In this document: piece by piece, positions 11,213-23,323 of the stretch
Position numbering within the stretch: the first letter of the stretch is position 1
Layout: the number at the start of each line of letters is the position of its first letter
Source: Escallonia rubra
Taxonomy: Eukaryota; Streptophyta; Magnoliopsida; Escalloniales; Escalloniaceae
Direction of reading: 5' to 3'
NCBI GenBank assembly: GCA_033065855.1
Contig: JAVXUO010001094.1
Span: forward strand, 124,001 to 188,000
DNA: 64,000 nt
Notes under the pieces: model-generated
The model's input: only the letters and a program-made list of their open reading frames with translations
What the model was told of the DNA's origin: nothing
The model's database searches: none
Position numbers and translations under genes: made by a program

Positions 11213-14200
11213 GATCACTGGTTGTTATTTTGTGATTTTAATGCCATCCAGAGTCTGAGTGAGAATTTAGGGGGTAGCAATAGATGGTCTCGCTACTATC
11301 AGGAGTTCCATGAATGTTTGATTACTTCAGAACTTTCAGATTGGAAGTATTCTGGTTGCTTTTATACGTGGACTAACTGTTAGAATGATGGTGATACTAT
11401 TTGTAGGAAGCTTGATCGTGTCCTTGTTAACAATAATTGGATCTTTAATTTTCATAAATCTGAAGCGATTTTTCATCTTGGAGGTATCTCTGATCATTCA
11501 CCCATCCTCGTCCACTCTCTTGTCAAAGTTAACAAGGTGCCCAAACCGTTTAAATTTTTTGATATGTGGGCCAATCATCATAAGTTTTTACCTCTGGTTG
11601 CTAAAGTGTGGGGCATACCCCTTGCGGGTTGTGTTATGTTCAGGGTTGTCAGGAAGCTTAAGCTGCTTAAGAACTTCAATAAGGAACACTTTAGCAACAT
11701 TTTAGGTAGACTTAATGCGGCTAGGGCTTCCTTGGAGTATGCTCAGAACATGTTAGCGTTGAACCTTCTTGACCTAATGTGGAGAAGCTAGAGCTTTTTG
11801 CTATAGTAACTGGAGAGGATGAGAGTTTTCTCAAGCAAAAATATGGGATTCACTGGCTGGATGTGGGAGATAAAAATAACAAAATTTTCTTCATGTTAGT
11901 TAATAAGAGAAGGAACTTCAATAAAATTAGTTCTCTTCTTCGGTTTGATGGAACCATCCTTGAAGACTCGGATTTGGTTATGGTTTCAATTGTTGACCAT
12001 TTTCAGAGTTTGTTGGGGACTCGTGGGTATAATGCCTTCTTTTTTAAGAGGGCATGGAATATTGTAGGGGAGGAGATTGTGGAAGCGATTCAGGATTTTT
12101 TTGGTAATGATCAGATTCTCAAAGAAGTTAACCATACTTTCCTTGTCTTAATCCCCAAAGTGACTAATCCCCCGAGCCTTAATGATTATAGGCCTATTTC
12201 TTATTGTAACAAGATTTATAAGTGCATAGCCAAGATCATTGCTAATCGTGTTAAGATAGTGCTTGGGGACCTCATTGATCCTTCCCAGACAGCCTTTGTT
12301 GCCTCTCGGAGTATTGCAGATAATATCCTCTTATCTTAGGAGCTCATGCAGAACTATCATCGGGCGGATTTCAGGGTTCCTAGATGCGCCATGAAGGTGG
12401 ATTTGATGAAGGCCTATGACTTTTTGCATTACGATTTTCTCTTTGATGTGTTAGTTTGCCTTAGATTTCCCCCACGATTATTAGATGGATCAAAGCTTGT
12501 GTCTCTAGCACGAGCTTTTCGATCATCATAAATGGGGAATCTAATGGTTTTTTTAGGGGTAGGCGAGGTATCAGGCAGGGGATCCGATGTCCCCCCTACC
12601 TTTTTGTTATATGCATGGATGTTCTAACGGGAATGTTACAAAGGCTAGTAGTTGGTAATCAGATCCACTACCACTGGTGGTGACAAAAGGATGGTATCTT
12701 TCAACTTGCCTTTGTTGATGATCTCATGCTTCTTTGTCGAGGTGACCTTCCTTTGGTTCAGGTCTTGAAACATGGTCTCATTGTCTTCCAGCAGTTCTCA
12801 GGACTCGTTCCCAACCCTAATAAGAGCCATTTTTTTTTCTCTGGTGTTGAGCCTACTATCAAGGCTTTGATCTCTTCTTGTCTTGACTTTTTCAAGGGAG
12901 AGCTCCCTATGCGATATCATGGAGTCTCTCTGATCTCCACTTGTTTGTGGAAAGAGGACTATTAGCCTCTCCTGGACCGTATAGTAAAGAAAGTTAACCA
13001 TTGAACTTGCAATTACCTATCGTATGCCGATAGGGTTCAATTGATTAGATCAGTCTTATTCTCTATCCAGGTTTACTGGGCTTCAGTTTGTATCCTTCCA
13101 AAGAAATTGATTCTAGAGATGGAGAGAATTTTTCAAGCTTTCCTTTAGAAGGGTACGGTGCTTTGTACCATGGGAGCCAAGTTGGCTTGGGTATTAAGCA
13201 AATTGAGGTGTTGAACTTTTCTGCCATTTCTAGGCACATTTGGTCCATCATATCATTCATGTCGGATTCCCTCTGGCCGCGGTGGGACAAGTCCAACATT
13301 CTGATAGGAAGGAGTTTTTTGGGAGGTCTCTTGCCCCAGTGATTGTAGCTGGTCTTGGCAGAAGATTCTTATGGTTAGGGATATGATTCGCTCTTTTCCC
13401 TGGTATATAGTTGGGGATGGTAGTAGGATCTCTATGTGGTTTGATTGGTGGCGTCCGATAGGTCCTATCATTTCTAGCCTTGCTGATATGATTATTTCTG
13501 ACTCGGGTCTGAGTAGGTGAGCGAGGATTTCTGATGTGATCTTGGGCTCCTCGTGGTGTTGGCATGTGTCCAATAAACTTGAGCTCATGGAGTTGTGCGA
13601 GAGTACCCCTAGCTTTTTTAGTCCTGTCTCGGATATGCCTGATAGAATCGTGTGGACTGTTAGTGGTTCTGGGGAGTTCTCCATTGCGAGTACGTGGGAA
13701 GCTCTTCGACACAAGCGACCGTTAGCTATATGGGCTTCCTTACTGTTGTGTAAGTGGCGTGTTCCACGCCATAACTTCGTCTATGGCTGGTCATTAGGTA
13801 AAGGTTAAGTACGCATGACAGACATTTTTCTTTTCATGTCATTCCTAGCATGAGCTGTGTTTTCTGTCGCATTCCTTTTAAGTCTCATGATCATCTATTT
13901 TTTAGTTGCCCTTTCACGTATAGATTGTGGTCTATTATTCAAAAGAAATAAAATTTTAACTGGTCTATGTTAAGTTGGCAGGGTATGGTTGATAGAGCTT
14001 CCTCTGAGTGGCAGGGCCCTGGATTCTCGACATCGGTCTGTCGGATAGCTTTTGCAGCGTTGGTGTACTACATCTGGAGAGAGTGGAATTCTCGTTCCTT
14101 CCAGAATAAGTATATTGATGTGGTTTCTTGTTCTGCAGGTCTTGTACAGGTCATCCGGTGGAGGTTGTTCTCTTGTAGAAAAGAAGCCAATACCCCGACA

Positions 14201-14219
14201 AACTGATGGTTCTAGGGTG
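11213..14219 (+). pseudogene. LINE A ORF2: endonuclease end, RT, zf-RVT; broken
   Basis: The piece opens at the endonuclease motif equivalent to WLVLGDFNAIQ. It continues through CFYTWTNC, the RT domain (HTFLVLIPKV, LNDYRPIS, KIIANRVK, QTAFVASRSIADN, KVDLMKAYD, RGIRQGDP) and FVDDLMLLCRGD at about 12711-12746. The last is the RT active site, with FVDD where other copies have FADD. The zf-RVT region lies at about 13660-13960. About 55 codons present in other copies, between GTRG and YNAFFF near 12027, are missing. Stops and frameshifts occur throughout, so no RT is made. Confidence 0.87.
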
Positions 14220-15179
14220 AATGGAAACTCCCCGACTCCATATTTGCTTGATCTCGTCATGGTTTGGTCCAGATTGATATATGGGGGATCGGTACACGTA
14301 CAGACAGACCCTTGCAGTTTTTAGCATGATTTATCGCGTTGTTAGTGCGATGCTCTTTCTACCAGGATCTCTAGACTTTCCACGTGGCTTCACCTGTTGT
14401 AATCTGTGGCCTTTCTTTGTATGTTCTTTTGCTGATCTAGTTTCGGTGGTTATGTATTACCTCTTTTCTTTTGATGCCGGTGTGTCATGTTTTCAGCCTA
14501 GTTAGGTCTACTTTTTAGCTCTTGTGTCACGCCCCCAAAACGAGAGGCCGCGACTACCATCAAACTTCATTATATACCATTACAGTTCTAAAGATAATGG
14601 TATAGACAGAGCAACTAAATCCTCTAAGATAAAATATCTCCACAAACAAAAGTTTATGACAATCAGTTCTCAAAATAATTCTTCCACTGAGTATTCCATT
14701 ACAAAACAATTACTAAACGCAACAGTGAAACAATTTACAAAAAAAAAATTAATTCTAGTAGGGCAGAGCATAAAATCCATTAGCGACAAAATATCTCCAT
14801 TAGATCTTAATTAGAATATTTCCTCTTCCAAATCCACTAAGACCAAATGATAAGCAAGGCTAATAGCCATTACAAATTCTAATCTCAAATCAAATTAGCC
14901 ATATCCGGGTAAATCTCTCAAAATGAATTTCATTATTCAATTAAGCTCATAAGATCAATACTCTAATTTCCCAAGCATGTCACGCCCCAATTCACGTCCA
15001 CTACCTGTGGTAAAGGACAAAACAAATGAGTAGGAGGGTGAGCTCGAATAGCCCAGTAAGTGGAAAACAAATGGGAAGCAAATACGATGATTCGTAGTCC
15101 AAAACAAAACCAAATCTTTGACGAACAAGTGATAGCAATTGACTACGATACAAATAAGGCGAATCAAATATGCGAAATT

Positions 15180-17589
15180 GTTAGCCCTATGGTTGGATAA
15201 CCTAGGCTTACATCTTGTTTTGATGATAACTACACATTGATTATGTTCTAATGTGTGCTTTGAGTGTATTCTTAGTAGGCATATACATGCACATTCATGA
15301 AGACACATTTAAGAAGTTGGATAAATGGATTAAAGCCAAAAAAAGCTTAAAGTTATAGTGGACATGCTCAGTGTTATTAAAAGCGCGCCTAGGCGCAAGG
15401 CGCGCTCAGGCGCACAACCCGCGCCTCGCCTAGGCTAGGCGCAGTGCGTTCAACTAGGCGCGTGCCTTGTGAGCCTCGGCGCTCAGGCACTAGGCGCATA
15501 GCGGGGCGGGAGGCACGAAGCTAGGCGCCTGTTCGTCCTTGCTCCCAAAGTCTAAAATCCCCAAATCCAAATCAATTTCACTCTGTGTGCGACTGTTCGT
15601 CCTTGCTCCGGTGACCTCGTCACTCCTCATCCTTTCTCCGGTGGCCATCGTCGCTGCCATTGCTTGTCCCCTCGCCGCCGCCGCCGACTACTAGTTGCTC
15701 TGCTGCCTCTGTCGACGTCGTGGCGCTGCTCTTACCGCTGTTACTCTGCTGCTCCATGCCTCAACCCCGCTGGTCTCTCTCTCTCTCCCCCTCTCCCTCT
15801 CCCCCTCCCCCTCCCTCCTTCACTCCATCGTCAGACTGTCACCCCCTCACTTGCTCCCGGCCGTGAACAATGAGACAATCTCTCACTTTGTATTGATTCC
15901 TGTAGAAATTTTGGTTGTAGTGTTGTACTTGTACATACATGCTTGCTTTTGTAGATAGCTGGAATTATAAATTACTTACACAGTTATACTTGAATAATTA
16001 TCCATGTATTTCTTGTTTTTAAGGTTAATATTGTTAAGCACAAATAGCTCTTGAATTAGGCATGGCTATAACATTCGTTTTCTTTACTGAAACGAGTGGG
16101 AATTGGATATTCGCACATGTTGCTCGATTATGTGAGGTTCAGAAATGGGCTTATTACGCTCGATGATGAGGATGGTAGCAGTATGTTCACTTAGAATTTA
16201 GTTTAGTAATTTGTTATTTTTCAGTGGATTTAAGACTTTTGTAATGTTAGAAGTTTGTCAAATTATGATGTTTTGAATTTTGAAACTTTTTCTAGTGTTT
16301 GAAACTTTGTTAATTATTATGTTCTTAATTTTTTTAAATGTAATTTTATTGTTTTAATGCACTATTATTTATTTATTTATATTTATTTTAATTTTGCGCC
16401 TTTAATAACACTGGACATGCTATATAAGCTTTATAAAGTCCAATGTCGAAGAGCAACAAAGAATGCATCGGCTAAGTTACTATCGATTATAATTGATCTT
16501 TACTATTATGTAACTAGTCTTGGTTTGATGCTTGGATTCATGACTGACCTAAAAAGACCTTAAGACACCTTGTGCATTGCATGTGAGTTCATAACCTTCC
16601 ACACAAGTGTGGTTCTTGAAAATGAGTGAACTTTGGAGCTCACTCAATGTTTCTCAAAAATGTTTTTGGAGCTAATCTTTTCATATCTTCATAGAACTTT
16701 TCATTAGCTTTCCAACGCAAAAAACGGCACCTCAATCCGATTTTTCTAGAGAAAGTTATGCCCAAAATAGGAAAGGGGGTTCCGTGAGGCAGCCGATAGG
16801 CAGTATTCCAATACAGTCGACTGCATTGGTCAAAATTCAGTTCCAACGGCTATTTTCGAGGAAAAAACTTCAACGGCTATTTTAGAGGGGCTATATTTCA
16901 TATCTTTTCTATATAAATGATTTGGGGCTTCATTATACACTATGGAAACCACATTCTAAGCCTCCATTCATTAGATAAACATCAAGGCTCATAGATTAAA
17001 ATTTTCTCTCTTCATCTTCGTGATTTTACATCATTAAAGAGAGCATCTTTGTGAGAAATTCTTTGATTGAGAGTGAGCATTCTTCAAGTCATTAATTCTC
17101 GCATCTCTCTATTGTACTAGAGCTTCATTTGTACTCATTTCCTTTCAAGAGGATTTCTTTGTACACAATTGATCTTTGTAAAAGGATTGTGATCAAGGCT
17201 TGGGTTTGTCAAGTCTTGGGTGAGCTTTGTGGATTCAAGGCTTGTGCTTGGTGTGGGGATATCACCAAGTGTTGTAAGGGTTTTGATCTTGACCCGGAAG
17301 AAGATTGTTGCTAGTGGATTCTAGTGCTCTTGCAAGGGACTTCCTTGAAGAGGTGGATGTAGGCTGAAGGGTAATTCAAGCCGAACCATTTAAATCACCT
17401 TGTCAGGTATCTCTAACTCAATCTCTTTACTTATTTCTTTATAATTGCTTGAGATTGTGTAGTTAACATCTTCATTGATGTATTACTTGGTTTGATTGAG
17501 ATTCGTGATTGTGCTTGATTTAAATTCCCCGTTATTTTTCAAAAAAACCCTATTCACCCCCCCCCTCTAGGGTTGTTTTATTGGTTTCA
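15180..17589 (+). repeat. 5' LTR of the gag-only copia element
   Basis: It matches the right LTR along its length apart from a 1045-bp hAT insertion plus its 8-bp duplication at 15369-16421, and the loss of a segment rich in CAGTCGACTG motifs. Without the insertion it is about 1357 bp. The TATA candidate TCTATATAAATG is near 16909. It ends TTTCA at 17589, two bases before the primer site. Confidence 0.92.
15369..16413. mobile_element. Non-autonomous hAT element, 1045 bp
   Basis: Terminal inverted repeats read CAGTGTTATTAAAAGCGC at the left and, inverted, CAGTGTTATTAAAGGCGC at the right. The flanks are the perfect 8-bp duplication GACATGCT (15361-15368 and 16414-16421), the hAT hallmark. The partner LTR at about 20749 shows the empty site with one GACATGCT, so this insertion came after the copia element landed. 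The left subterminal 180 bases are packed with AGGCGC/GCGCCT motifs, likely transposase-binding repeats. The interior contains C/T-rich sequence resembling a 5' leader but no transposase. Confidence 0.95.
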
Positions 17590-17591
17590 AG

Positions 17592-17604
17592 TGGTATCAG
17601 AGGC
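17592..17604 (+). other. Primer binding site of the gag-only copia element
   Basis: TGGTATCAGAGGC follows the LTR by two bases and matches the initiator methionine tRNA primer site common in plant copia elements. Confidence 0.9.
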
Positions 17605-17648
17605 TCGACTCTTGTTATATTGGGTAACGCCAAGAGAGTTAATCGATC

Positions 17649-19428
17649 ATGGCTTACTTTCGGGGTATGGAGGGTAGTTCTACCACTAGGCCTCCATTGT
17701 TTAATGGGACCAATTATAGTGTGTGGAAAGTTAAGATGAAAATCTACCTAGAATCTCAAGACTATGAGATGTGGGATATTGTTGAGAATGGCCCATTCGT
17801 TCCGATAAAAGTGGTTGACAAGGTTGAGAAGCCTAAATCCAAATCGGAGTATAGTGATCATGATAAGAAGATGATTTGTATGAATGCTAGAGCGAAAAAT
17901 TGTCTTGTTTGTGCTTTAGACACTAATGAACTCAATAGAGTCATTATGTGTAATTCCGCTAAGAGTATTTGGGATACTCTACAAGTTACAGATGAAGGAA
18001 CTTCACTCCTTAGAGATTCCAAAATGAACTTATATTTTAGAGATTATGAGTTATTCCATATGCTTCCAAATGAATCCGTTACGGATATGAATACTCGTTT
18101 CACTAACATTGTAAACCCTTTGAAACAATTGGGCAAGGAATTCACTAATGGTGATCTTGTAAGAAAGGTGATTAGGTCCTTACCAAGAGCTTCGGATGCA
18201 AAGATCACCGCCATCCAAGAATCAAAGAATCTTAATATCTTTCCTCTTGATGAATTGATGTGTTCACTTATGACGTACGAAATGCAACACAAGACCTTTG
18301 ATCAAGAAGACGTCAAGAAGAAGCCTACATCAATTGCTCTTAAAGCTTCATTTTCAAACAATGAGTCAAGTGATGATGAAGAAGAATTTGATGAAGAGGA
18401 TGTTACAATGATTGGAAAGAACTTCAAGAAGTTCTTAAGGTTTAGAAGGAATGGTGGGAGAAGACAACAAAATGCTAGCAATGAAGAGATGATTTGCTAC
18501 AAATGCCATAAGCCGGGACACATGAAGATGGATTGTCCCATATAAAAAAGGAGAAGAAGGAAAGAAGAGATGTATGGGAAAGAGTTAAAAGAAGACAACT
18601 CTCTAAGAAAGAGAACAAGGAGAAGGAAAAAGCAATGAATACCAAACATACTCCGACATGGAGTGACTTTGAATCAAGTGATGGAGACAATGAGAAGAAT
18701 GAACAAGCAAATGTGTGCTTCATGGAAAATGATGAGGTAAGCTCTTCTTCCGATAATGATAGTCATAGTGAAAGCTTTGAAGATGCTTATGATAGCCTTT
18801 ATGAGAAATCCAAGAAAATCTTTAAGAGAAACATTATTTTGTCTAAAAAATTCCTTGAGGCTAATAAGCAAATAGAGAAGTTGAAAATGCAAAATAATGA
18901 GTTGCATGCCAATAATGAATGCATTTCCAACCATTTATACGTGGAACATGTGAATAATGACTTGGTTGAATTAGTTATTAATACTCCTACCTCAAAACAA
19001 ATCTCTTGCAAAACTTTGGCTTTAGAAAAACAAAATAAATATTTGAAATTTGAGATTTGTGATTTGAAAATTTGTCTTGAAAAATTTGTTGATGGTCAAA
19101 ACAATTTGGATGTCATGCTTGGACGCCAAAGAATTGGGCTAAACAAAGGTGGTCTCGGATTAGATCCATTGGCCTTGCCTCCTAAAAAATTTCAACAACA
19201 AGCTAGGTTGAATATTCGTACAAAACAACCAAAGAAATATTGCACACCATTTACACATTGTGGTTGGTGCAACTAGAAGGGGCATACGACTAGTTATTGT
19301 CCTTGTAGAATTGTTTATGTTGGAGGTGTAAAGAAAATGTGGGTTGTTAAAAAGTTTCTTAATGTTGCTAAGACTAACACTTATGGACCCAATAAAATGT
19401 GGGTACCAAAAGTTAGACCTAAATTGTG
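17649..19428 (+). pseudogene. gag: SIRE-like copia gag, two breaks
   Basis: The start ATG at 17649 opens a 298-codon frame with a DUF4219-like N-terminus (PPLFNGTNYSVWKVKM), a UBN2-like region (AKSIWDTLQ, GDLVRKVIRSLP, LDELMCSLMTYE), an acidic Ser/Glu tract and a CCHC knuckle CYKCHKPGHMKMDC (about 18497-18538). A two-base insertion in the ATATAAAA run at about 18541 shifts the frame. The shifted frame continues to 19276 with Lys-rich sequence, an acidic Ser-rich stretch, a predicted coiled coil (FLEANKQIEKLKMQNNELH) and a second CCHC-like motif at CGWCN. There a TAG replaces a codon before KGHTTSYC. Readable sequence ends with KMWVPKVRPKL at 19428. Confidence 0.87.
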
Positions 19429-20567
19429 ATTGTAGGTTGTTCAAAGCAAAGGCAAATAGCAACAAGGAGAAGGCTCCAAGAAAATTTTGGAGAAGGAGGA
19501 ACAACAAGCTAAATCTTAAAGGGGAGTACGCATTCCAAGATTGGACATGCTACTTCAAATGAGGAGAGCCTCAAAGCTTGTCAAAGAAAACGAACTTCAA
19601 GAGTGATCACTCATGAGCTCAAATACTTGGTAATTCATCAAAAGGGTAAAACTTAATGATCTTCTCAACATTGTGCTATGTGCTAAACTTATATTTTATC
19701 AAGTATGCTTAAATTGTCAAATCTATAAAATAACTTGCTTGTTGAGAATTCATGCGAAATATGGTCTCAATTGTGAGTCTTTGATTGTTTACTTCTCTAT
19801 GTTATAATCTAGGATACTTATAGGATTTAGATGACGATGCATGGTCCTCTTGCACTTATATTGGTAATATTGATTGTTGATGACCATCATTTGCTTTCTG
19901 AAAATTTCATGTTAAAATTATGTCATCTCTATGCTTCACATTGCCATTCCTACACACACGCACCTTTTGGTAATGCCAAAAGGAAGGAGATCATGACTCG
20001 GTTAGACATTTAGTTGTGTTTGTTGGATATTGTTGGCATTGATTGAGGGGGAGCATACATTAAGATGGAGTATGCATATGGTAACTTGATAGGGGGAGCT
20101 TACATGCTTGATTCATATACTATCTTGTTACTCTTGAAATATGCATGAAGTAGATGAGATTATTGAGCTACTTTGAATATCTTTCTTTGGTTCATGAAGG
20201 AACTCTTGATGTCATCCGTATGAGTTCATGAGTTATATGCACTTCACGCCATTATCTTGCTTATAATTATCTCTTCACACATGCGTACCCTTGTCTTTTT
20301 GTTGATGACAAATGGGGAGAAATAATCTTGATTCTATATGCTATGTGATCGTGTGCTTCGAGAGAACATTAGAGGACGAGCATATCTTCTTTTAGCTAGG
20401 GGAAGCTTGCTATGAGCTTAATTGCTATATGAGATAATTTGACATATCTTGAGTATATTAGAGATGATTGAATGTTCTATGTGAGATTGTTGTGCTTAAT
20501 TGACTATCATATGATACATCTTACCTTATATAGAGTCAATGTTTGTCATCGTCAAAAATGGGGAGAT
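19429..20567 (+). other. Non-coding 3' interior and polypurine tract
   Basis: About 1.1 kb follows gag without pol signatures. It carries several purine-rich blocks of the TTGATGACAAATGGGGAGA or GGGGGAGC kind (near 20047, 20095 and 20302). The tract AAAAATGGGGAGAT at 20554-20567 directly before the right LTR is the probable plus-strand primer site. Confidence 0.8.
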
Positions 20568-22059
20568 TGTTAGCCCTATGGTTGGATAACCTAGGCTTAC
20601 ATCTTGTTTTGATGATAACTACATAGTGACTATGTTCTAATGTGTGCTTTGAGTGTATTCTTAGTAGGTATATACATGCACACTCATGAAGACACATTTG
20701 AGAAGTTCGATAGCTGGATTAAAGCCAAAGAAGCTTAAATTTATAGTGGACATGCTATATAAGCTTCATAAAGTCCAATGTCGAAGAGCAACAAAGAATG
20801 CATCGGCTAAGTTACTATTGATTATAATTGATCTTTACTATTATGTAACTACTTTTCGTTTGATGCTTGGATTGATGACTATGACCTAAAAATACCTTAG
20901 GACACCTTGTGCATTGCATCTGAGTTCATAACCTTCCACACAAGTGTGGTTCTTGAAAATGAGTGAACTTTGGAGCTCACTCAGTTTTTCTCAAAAACTT
21001 TTTTGGAGCTAATCTTTTCATATCTTCATAGAACTTTTCATTAGCTTTCCAACACAAAAAACGACACCTCAATCTGATTTTTCTAGAGAAAGTTATGCCC
21101 AAAATAGGAAAGGGGGTTTCGTTAGGCAACCGATAGGCAGTAGGGTAATACAGTCGACTGTATTTGAATCCAGTCGATTGCATTTCAATGCAGTCGACTG
21201 CATTGGTCAAAATTCAGTTCCAACGGCTATTTTCGAGGACAAAACTGCAGTGGCTAGTTTTTAGGACAAAACTCCAACAGCTATTTTAGAGGGAATACAG
21301 TCGACTGCATTGGGATTACAGTCGACTGCAATGGCAATTTTGCTCACTTTTTGCCTATAACGGCTATATTTCATAACTTCTCTATATAAATAATTTGGGG
21401 CTTCATTATACACTATGGAAACCACATTCTAAGCCTCAATTCATTAGAGAAACATCAAGGCTCATAGATTAAACTTTTCTCTCTTCATCTTCATGATTTT
21501 ACATCATTAAAGAGAGCATCTTTGTGAGCAATTCTTTGATTGAGAGTGAGCATTCTTCAAGTCATCAATTTTGTCATCTCTCTATTGTACTAGAGCTTCA
21601 TTTGTAGTTATTTCCTTTCAAGAGGATTTCTTTGTACACAATTGATCTTTGTAAAAGGATTGTGATCAAGGCTTGGGTTTGTCAAGTCTTGGGTGAGCTT
21701 TGTGGATTCAAGGCTTGTGCTTGGTGTGGGGATATCACCAAGTGTTGTAAGGGTTTTGATCTTGACCCGGAAGAAGATTGTTGCTAGTGGATTCTAGTGC
21801 TCTTGTAAGGGACTTCCTTGAAGAGGTGGATGTAGGCTTGAGGTAGTTCAAGCCGAACCATTTAAATCACCTTGTCAAGTATCTCTAACTCAATCTCTTT
21901 ACTTATTGCTCTATAATTTCTTGAGATTGTGTAGTTAACATCTTCATTGAAGTATTACTTGGTTTGATTGAGATTCGTGATTGTGCTTGATTTAAATTCC
22001 CCATTATTTTTCAAAAAAACCCTATTCACCCCCCCTCTAGGGTTGTTTTATTGGTTTCA
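20568..22059 (+). repeat. 3' LTR of the gag-only copia element
   Basis: It is 1492 bp long, TGTTAG...TTTCA, with the TATA candidate TCTATATAAATAA near 21381. It carries four CAGTCGACTG palindromes (21151, 21191, 21298, 21319) and one variant (21171). The left LTR has one (16814). It preserves the empty site of the hAT insertion found in the left LTR. Confidence 0.93.
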
Positions 22060-22871
22060 GTTCATAAGGTAGTCCAAAGAACCCAAGTCGAATGCAAGCC
22101 CGAAGGTACGAAAATGAACAATCATATCTTACAATCAAATACCCAAGCATACGTCATTAAGCGTTTAACCCAAAATACATGTCAATTATATGTCGGGTAC
22201 GCTACAAACATACGATGACTATGATGGTCATAAGACCTAAATGTCGAACCAAACATACAAACATCAAACGTGTGCTACCAGAGCGTACTAGGAGTCTTTT
22301 GCTCACTAGCATAACAAACATGTGTCCATATGACCCTCTCTATTTTGAGAGTTGTTCAACATAGTCAGTGTCAAATCTTAAATTGACGGTCACAAATGTA
22401 CAAATGCAAAGGTGTGCTCATCAAAGCACAAATGGATGAGGGTACACAATGTTATGAACGAAAGCAAAAGTTAAACAAACCAATAGTGAACCAATAAAAA
22501 TGAACAGAATTGGACAAAGCATAAGCGATGGAAAGGGTAAACAATGTTCTCAACGAGGGTAAAAGTGGGACAAATCAAATGCAAACAATTATAGATGAAC
22601 CAAAATTGACGAAGCATATACCTTTGAATTTCGAAAGATACCTTTCCCACAGCAAAAACGACGATAAAATCCCTTACACAACGAAGATAGCGAAAAACCC
22701 TTACCGTAGCAAGAAAGTTAAAATCTCTTACCTTAATCAAGCTTTTAAGAATACAAATCTTCAAGCATCACCTAAGAACTCAAGAACTTCCCAAGCCTTC
22801 TCTTCTCTCTCTCCACCGCAAAGGAAAAAGAAACAGAGAACCCCCAAAAAGGCTAGAAAGGAAATAAGACA

Positions 22872-22881
22872 ACTATTTATA
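22872..22881 (-). promoter_or_regulatory. TATA box of the solo LTR
   Basis: The minus strand reads GTATAAATAG here, about 440 bases inside the LTR's 5' end at 23318. It supports minus-strand orientation of the LTR. Confidence 0.6.
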
Positions 22882-22904
22882 CGGGACAAAATTTTTTAAG
22901 TTTT

Positions 22905-23215
22905 CATTCGAAGGAAAAAGACTTTCCTTCGATCGAATCCGGCAGAGGCAAAAATGCTTCTTCAAATATTTTTTTTAATTCAACCGAAAACATGTTTTCA
23001 TTCGAATTAAAACTTTTAAATTCGAATGAAAACTTTTTTTTTCATTCGACCAAAAACTGTTTTCATTCAAATTAAAACTTTTAATTCAAATGAAAACTTT
23101 AGTACTCGCTCTTCACGATTTTAAATACTTTTCGTTCGAAGCAAAAATCTTTTCATTCGAAGCAAACCCATTTTCATTCGAAGCAAAACTATTTTCATTC
23201 GACCGAATATTTCAG
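22905..23215. repeat. Degenerate TTTTCATTCGAA-type minisatellite
   Basis: Short units built on TTCATTCGAA or ATTCGAAGCAAAA recur about every 17-25 bases, many of them as inverted TTCGAA palindromes. They lie upstream of the solo LTR's TATA box, in the U3 region, where copies of a short motif could have served as a transcription-factor array. That role is inference only. Confidence 0.7.
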
Positions 23216-23323
23216 AAACGCTAACAACCATTTTCTTAATATTATCAAAAAGACCTCAAATTTATTTACTTAAAATAATAATTTCGCACAAGGAAAAGAA
23301 TATTTTCGGGGTATTACATCTTG

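Larger units (their letters stand above)
15180..22059 (+). mobile_element. Gag-only copia element with long LTRs (SIRE-like)
   Basis: Two direct LTRs (15180-17589 and 20568-22059) start TGTTAGCCCTATGG and end TTGGTTTCA. A primer site TGGTATCAGAGGC follows the left LTR, and a purine tract AAAAATGGGGAGAT precedes the right one. The 2.98-kb interior encodes only gag. No protease, integrase or RT motif is visible in any frame, so the element would depend on enzymes from elsewhere. Long LTRs and an extended gag with a second CCHC-like motif suggest the SIRE/Maximus lineage (inference). It sits inside the solo LTR without an obvious 5-bp duplication (left GAAAT, right GTTCA). Confidence 0.88.
14525..23318 (-). 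repeat. Long solo LTR (gypsy type) nested in LINE A
   Basis: The LTR is bounded by TGTCACGCC at 14525 and GTATTACA at 23318, inverted termini of the TG...CA kind. It is flanked by the 5-bp duplication TCTTG (14520-14524 and 23319-23323). Removing the nested copia element leaves about 1.9 kb. LINE G (near 54411) shows the unoccupied site, GCTCTTGTTTAGCAAGAC. A TATAAATAG on the minus strand near 22880 sets the orientation. Only one LTR and no internal region lie between the duplications, so this is a solo LTR left by LTR-LTR recombination. The same family recurs in opposite orientation at 30425-31318. Confidence 0.88.

Noticed and set aside
15660-15960. Pro/Ser-rich ORFs inside the first non-autonomous hAT
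   Set aside because: These are C/T-rich leader-like DNA, overlapping in three frames with no domain.
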